NCBI GenBank assembly: GCA_041738295.1
Contig: JBGSQC010000078.1
Location: 1 to 7,236 of the forward strand
DNA from: Zhengella sp041738295
GTDB taxonomy: Bacteria > Pseudomonadota > Alphaproteobacteria > Rhizobiales > Rhizobiaceae
Direction of reading: 5' to 3'
Length of the DNA stretch: 7,236 nt
Shown: piece after piece, positions 3,990 through 7,236 of the stretch
How the letters are laid out: every line of letters begins with the position of its first letter
Numbering within the stretch: position 1 is the stretch's first letter
The notes under the pieces: model-generated
What the model was told of the DNA's origin: nothing
The model's database searches: none
Seen by the model: only the letters and a program-made list of their open reading frames with translations
Made by a program: the position numbers and the translations under genes

Positions 3990-6110
3990 ATGAAGCACGT
4001 GACTGGCGCCACACCTTTGAAAACGTTGAACGCCGTGGCGCTCGACACCGAGACCACCGGCCTCGACACCAAGATTGCCCGCATCCTGCAGATCGGCGCG
4101 ATGCGGGTGCTCAACGGGCAGGTCGCGACCACCGAAACCTTCGACAAGCTGGTCGATCCGGGCGAGCCGATCCCGTCGGCATCCACCGCCATCCACGGCA
4201 TCAACAATGCGATGGTGCGCACCGCGCGCCCCTTTGGCGAAGTCTGGCGTGATGCAGAAGCCTTCTATGGCAACCGCCTCGTCATCGGCTACGCCATCGG
4301 TTTTGACCTTGCCGTGCTGGAACGCGAGGCCGTGCGCTCCGGCATGCGCTGGATCAAGCCGCGCACGCTGTGCATCCGGTTGCTCGCCACCATCGCCAAC
4401 CAGAACCTGCCCGACTATTCGATCGATGTGATCGCCGCCTGGCTGGGCGTCGAGATCAAGGGCCGGCACTCGGCGCTGGGCGATGCCCACGCGACGGCAG
4501 AAATCTTCGTCGCCCTCGTGCCCAAGTTGGCCGAGCGCGGCATCAGGACCCTGGGCGAGGCCGAACGCGCCTGCTCCCGCCTCACCCACCAGATGAACGA
4601 ACAGGCGCAGGCCGGCTGGTCTGCTGCCGTGCTGGATGCCGGCGAGGCCGACCGCCAGCGCTCGTTCTCAAATTTCGACCCCTATGCTTACCAGCACCGC
4701 ATCGGTGACATGATGGCCAAGAACCTCGTCATCGTGCCGCCGGAAATGCCGGTGCGCGACATGGTCTCCCTGATGGTGGAAAAGAAGATCTCGTCGGTTT
4801 TCGTCGGCAAAGACGGAAAGGCCGGCATGCCGGTCAGCGAATATGGCATCGTCACCGAGCGCGACATGATGCGCTTTATCGCCGCCCATGCCGATGGGGC
4901 CTTCAAGGAGACGGCCGGCCAGCTGATGAACAAGCCGCTGGCGACCATCCGCCAGGATGCCTTTGCCTATCGCGCCATGAGCCGGATGGACCGGCTGAAA
5001 TTCCGCCATCTGGCGGTGCGCGACAATTCCGGCCGGCTGACCGGCATCATCTCGGCGCGTGACCTGCTGAAGCTCAGGGCATCAGCGGCCATCAAGCTGG
5101 ATGATGCCATCGAGACCGCTGCCAATGCAGATGAGATGGCCGCCGCCTGGGCGACGCTGCCCTCTGTCATCTCGCTTCTGGTGCGCGAGAACCTTGATGC
5201 GCGGCTGATCGCCGAAATCACGTCCGAAGAATTGCGCTCGCTGACGCGCCGCGCCTCACAGCTTGCCGAAAACGAAATGGAAGCCGAGGGCAAGGGCCGG
5301 GCGCCCTGCCCCTATGCCGTGCTGGTGCTCGGCTCCGGCGGTCGCGGCGAAAGCCTGCTGGCCGCCGATCAGGACAATGCCATCGTCTTTGCCGAAGGCG
5401 ATCCGGACGGACCGGAGGATCAGTGGTTCGCAGCCATGGCCGGGAAGATGACGCAGATGCTGCACCACGCCGGCGTTCCGCTGTGCAAGGGAAATGTGAT
5501 GGCCACCAATCCCGCCTTCCGCGGTTCGCTGGCCGAATGGAAAAACCGCATCGAGGGCTGGGTCGGCCGCTCCACGCCGGAAGACTTGCTCAATGTCGAC
5601 ATTTTCTTTGACCTGCTCCCGGTCCATGGCGACCTTGCGCTTGGTCAGGACCTGTTCGACAGCGCCTGGGAAATCGGCAAGACACACCGCACGCTGACCC
5701 ACCACATGGCCGCCAACATTTCAGATCCGGCGAGCCCCTTCACCCTGTTCGGTGGATTCCGCACCGAGAATGGCCGCCTCGACATCAAGGGCTATGGGCT
5801 CTTTGCCATAGTCGCCGCTGCCCGCGTGCTGGCCATGTCGCATGGCATCGCGGTCCATTCCACCCGCGCACGCCTTGAAGGGCTGATCGAACGCGAGATC
5901 GGCAATGCCGGCGAGATCAAGGGGATCATGGCCGCCCATTCGCTCATGCTGGGAGCCATGCTGGCGCAGCAAAGCCGCGACCTCGATGCAGGCCTTGCCC
6001 CCACGAACGCGGTCTCCATCGAGATGCTGGATGCAGGGCAGAAGGAAGCCCTGAAGACAGCTTTCAAGCGCATCTCGTCGGTGGCCTCCATGGCGCGAAC
6101 ACTGGTTTGA
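3990..6110 (+). CDS. DEDDh exonuclease - CBS pair - DUF294 nucleotidyltransferase fusion
   Basis: A 706-aa soluble protein with three parts. Residues 14-200: a DnaQ-like 3'-5' exonuclease with Exo I DTETTG (Asp19, Glu21), Exo II GYAIGFDLAVL (Asp106) and Exo III RHSALGDAHATAE (His160, Asp165), all DEDDh catalytic residues present. Residues 238-365: two CBS domains (IGDMMAKNLVIV; QLMNKPLATI; SGRLTGIISARDLL), which in other proteins bind adenosyl nucleotides. Residues 395-545: DUF294, related to the GlnD/GlnE nucleotidyltransferases, with LGSGGRGES at 447-455, Asp460 and Asp462 (DQD) and a further Asp at 537-541 (NVDIFFD). The C-terminal DUF294_C helical domain runs from about 546 to 700. In many proteobacteria the CBS-DUF294 protein and a DnaQ-like exonuclease are separate neighbouring genes, often beside an acetate-type symporter; here they are one polypeptide and no symporter is in the window. 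The nucleotide target is unknown. Domain calls are confident; biological role is inference. Confidence 0.93.
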   Translation: MKHVTGATPLKTLNAVALDTETTGLDTKIARILQIGAMRVLNGQVATTETFDKLVDPGEPIPSASTAIHGINNAMVRTARPFGEVWRDAEAFYGNRLVIGYAIGFDLAVLEREAVRSGMRWIKPRTLCIRLLATIANQNLPDYSIDVIAAWLGVEIKGRHSALGDAHATAEIFVALVPKLAERGIRTLGEAERACSRLTHQMNEQAQAGWSAAVLDAGEADRQRSFSNFDPYAYQHRIGDMMAKNLVIVPPEMPVRDMVSLMVEKKISSVFVGKDGKAGMPVSEYGIVTERDMMRFIAAHADGAFKETAGQLMNKPLATIRQDAFAYRAMSRMDRLKFRHLAVRDNSGRLTGIISARDLLKLRASAAIKLDDAIETAANADEMAAAWATLPSVISLLVRENLDARLIAEITSEELRSLTRRASQLAENEMEAEGKGRAPCPYAVLVLGSGGRGESLLAADQDNAIVFAEGDPDGPEDQWFAAMAGKMTQMLHHAGVPLCKGNVMATNPAFRGSLAEWKNRIEGWVGRSTPEDLLNVDIFFDLLPVHGDLALGQDLFDSAWEIGKTHRTLTHHMAANISDPASPFTLFGGFRTENGRLDIKGYGLFAIVAAARVLAMSHGIAVHSTRARLEGLIEREIGNAGEIKGIMAAHSLMLGAMLAQQSRDLDAGLAPTNAVSIEMLDAGQKEALKTAFKRISSVASMARTLV

Positions 6111-6184
6111 ACCGATGACCGGCAGGCATTGAAGGCCCGCAAGCCGTTGAAAAATCACCAAAGCGCCGTAATCACGCCCGCTTG

Positions 6185-6210
6185 GGAACAAGCTGGTGTG
6201 CAAAACCGTT
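6185..6210 (+). promoter_or_regulatory. EcfG/RpoE2-type general stress response promoter
   Basis: GGAAC (6185-6189) and CGTT (6207-6210) are separated by exactly 17 bases. This matches the alphaproteobacterial general stress response consensus GGAAC-N16/17-CGTT read by EcfG-type sigma factors under PhyR-NepR control. A start of transcription near 6217 would leave a leader of about 30 bases before the ribosome binding site at 6233. The element is correctly placed and oriented for the exported-protein gene that follows. The match is by eye and no transcript is known to me. Confidence 0.72.
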
Positions 6211-6232
6211 CTCAAAGGGACGAACACCCTCT

Positions 6233-6238
6233 AGGAGA
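6233..6238 (+). promoter_or_regulatory. Shine-Dalgarno for a TTG start
   Basis: AGGAGA lies six bases before TTG at 6245 and nine before TTG at 6248. No ATG is at a suitable distance; the first in-frame ATG (6278) falls inside the signal peptide, which would lose its positive end. The site therefore decides for a TTG start, either codon of the pair. Confidence 0.8.
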
Positions 6239-6247
6239 ATTGTATTG

Positions 6248-7236
6248 TTGCATTCCAAACGCCTCGCCGCCGGAACCATGCTTCTGGCTTTCAACGTCTC
6301 GATCGGCCTTTCGGCCGTCGCGCCTGCATTTGCCGGTCAGCAAGCAGCTCTGCCGATGGTGCAGTTGGCGCAGGCCAACCCTGCTGACATGACCGAAGAG
6401 GAATTGCGCAAGCAACGCCGCCAGCAGCGCCGCCAGAACGCCGCCGAAGAACAGCCTGCGGCCCCGCAAACGACGCCGCAGGCTCCTGTTGTGGTCGAGC
6501 CGCGCCAGAACCAGAAGCAGCTTCGCCGCGAGCAGCGCCAGGAGCAGAAGCAGGAACAGCGCCAGGAGAAGCGCCTGCAGCGTCAGGAGAAGCCTGCGCA
6601 GCGCGCAGAGCCGGATGTCCGCAAACCCGCGCAGCCGGTCCAGAAAGTAGTTCCTGCCGAGAAGCCCCGCCGGGAGGAACTTCGCAAGGACACGCAGAAG
6701 AAGGTGCCTGCCAACGACCTGCCGAAGAAGGTTGAACCCGTCGAGCGGAAGGAAGCACCTGTCCGCAAGACCAATCCGCAGGTTGACACGCCACCGGTCG
6801 ACCTTCCGGCCAACACGCGCGATCCCGGCTCGAACAACCGCCCGCGCGACGGCAAGCCAGGTCGTGACACCACACAGGTTCCGCCTGCCGGAACCCCGGA
6901 GCCGAAAACCGTGACACCCGGAACACCTGAAACCGTGGCACCCGGGACTCCTGACACTGTTCAGGAAGTCACGACCCCGCGCGAATTCCGTGATCCTGCG
7001 GCCCGTCCGCAGCGAGAGCGTGCAACCCGCGAGCAGCTGCGCGAACGCCGCAATGAGCGCCGTGAACAGGTCCGCAGCCGCCCGGAGCAGCCGCGAATTC
7101 GTGAACCCCTGGCGCCGGTTACGGCTGAACCCGGCGAACGTATCCGCCGTGAAGATGCTGTGACACACCTCCGGCCGGACCAGGACAATGTCCGCGACAG
7201 CCGCCGCTTTGGCGACCGCACGGTGCTGCGCCTCGG
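6248..7236 (+). CDS. Exported Arg/Gln/Pro-rich protein, 3' partial
   Basis: The frame is open from TTG at 6248 (or 6245) to the right edge, about 329 visible codons without a stop. Residues 1-29 form a Sec signal peptide: HSKRLAAG, then a hydrophobic core LLAFNVSIGLSAVA, with cleavage at AFA/GQ after 29. The mature part is largely disordered: a highly basic Arg/Gln/Glu stretch from residue 48 to about 122, Lys/Pro/Val-rich sequence from 123 to 190, then a short GTPE/D-type repeat at 215-240 and a second Arg/Glu-rich block (QLRERRNERREQVRS). The last visible residues, RRFGDRTVLRL, resemble the stretch in rhizobial proteins where the Arg/Gln-rich region passes into an OmpA-type peptidoglycan-binding domain; that assignment is from memory and the domain is outside the window. 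A general-stress promoter precedes it. The TTG start makes it easy to miss, and long frames on the opposite strand here are shadows. Confidence 0.82.
   Translation, partial: MHSKRLAAGTMLLAFNVSIGLSAVAPAFAGQQAALPMVQLAQANPADMTEEELRKQRRQQRRQNAAEEQPAAPQTTPQAPVVVEPRQNQKQLRREQRQEQKQEQRQEKRLQRQEKPAQRAEPDVRKPAQPVQKVVPAEKPRREELRKDTQKKVPANDLPKKVEPVERKEAPVRKTNPQVDTPPVDLPANTRDPGSNNRPRDGKPGRDTTQVPPAGTPEPKTVTPGTPETVAPGTPDTVQEVTTPREFRDPAARPQRERATREQLRERRNERREQVRSRPEQPRIREPLAPVTAEPGERIRREDAVTHLRPDQDNVRDSRRFGDRTVLRL
6890..6967 (+). repeat. Short imperfect in-frame repeat, GTPE/GTPD units
   Basis: Three successive units begin GTPEPKTVTP, GTPETVAP and GTPDTVQE (6890-6919, 6920-6943, 6944-6967). At the DNA level the core is the ACACCCGGAACACCTGAAAC type, with drift in later units. 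It is a Pro/Thr-rich linker in the exported protein, probably from small-scale slippage or duplication. Confidence 0.7.

Noticed and set aside
3629..4222. Long minus-strand frame running through the mobile element and the start of the exonuclease gene
   Set aside because: The part after 3890 is antisense to well-supported DnaQ-like coding sequence. Only the element-bounded portion is kept, at low confidence.
6212..7168. 318-codon minus-strand open frame
   Set aside because: It is the mirror of the Arg/Gln-rich plus-strand gene. Its Leu/Arg-rich composition follows from the complementary codons, it has no matching ribosome binding site, and it spans the plus-strand promoter side and signal peptide region.

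Overview
This is a GC-rich window with compact, mostly bacterial-style gene packing. Its gene content (periplasmic SIMPL protein, UPF0260/YcgN-like cysteine-cluster protein, small secreted Cys-pair proteins, a DnaQ-CBS-DUF294 fusion, an Arg/Gln-rich exported protein behind an EcfG-type promoter) points to an alphaproteobacterium, most likely of the order Rhizobiales (Rhizobium/Agrobacterium-like). The genus cannot be fixed from the sequence alone.

Layout, left to right. (1) Positions 2-601, plus strand: the 3' part of a SIMPL (DUF541) periplasmic protein gene, cut by the window edge. (2) Positions 626-1995: two tandem copies of a roughly 585-bp cassette, each holding a hairpin terminator, a small exported protein gene (127 and 126 aa, minus strand) and an almost unchanged upstream region with a palindromic GAACCGGTTC block; about 200 bp of unrelated AT-richer DNA separates the copies. 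(3) Positions 2020-3016, minus strand: an overlapping pair coding an NTF2/SnoaL-like protein and then a GNAT acetyltransferase. (4) Positions 3128-3577, minus strand: a UPF0260 (YcgN-type) Cys-cluster protein. (5) Positions 3625-3890: a 266-bp MITE-like element with 32-bp terminal inverted repeats, inserted in the divergent promoter region between the UPF0260 gene and the next gene. (6) Positions 3990-6110, plus strand: a 706-aa fusion of a DEDDh exonuclease, a CBS pair, and a DUF294 nucleotidyltransferase with its C-terminal domain. (7) Positions 6248-7236, plus strand: the 5' part of an exported Arg/Gln/Pro-rich protein with a TTG start and a GGAAC-N17-CGTT promoter typical of the alphaproteobacterial general stress response; it runs off the right edge.

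The genes do not form one obvious pathway. The likely transcription units are: the SIMPL gene converging on the first cassette; two autonomous cassette monocistrons; the SnoaL-GNAT pair, possibly read on from the UPF0260 gene 111 bp upstream; the exonuclease-CBS-DUF294 gene alone; and the stress-type exported protein alone. Several products (SIMPL protein, both small secreted proteins, the Arg/Gln-rich protein) are envelope or periplasmic proteins. The items most worth following up are the mobile element in the divergent promoter, the exonuclease-CBS-nucleotidyltransferase fusion, the self-contained cassette duplication with its palindromic upstream block, and the EcfG-type promoter of the last gene. 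No CRISPR array, tRNA, rRNA or phage module was seen.
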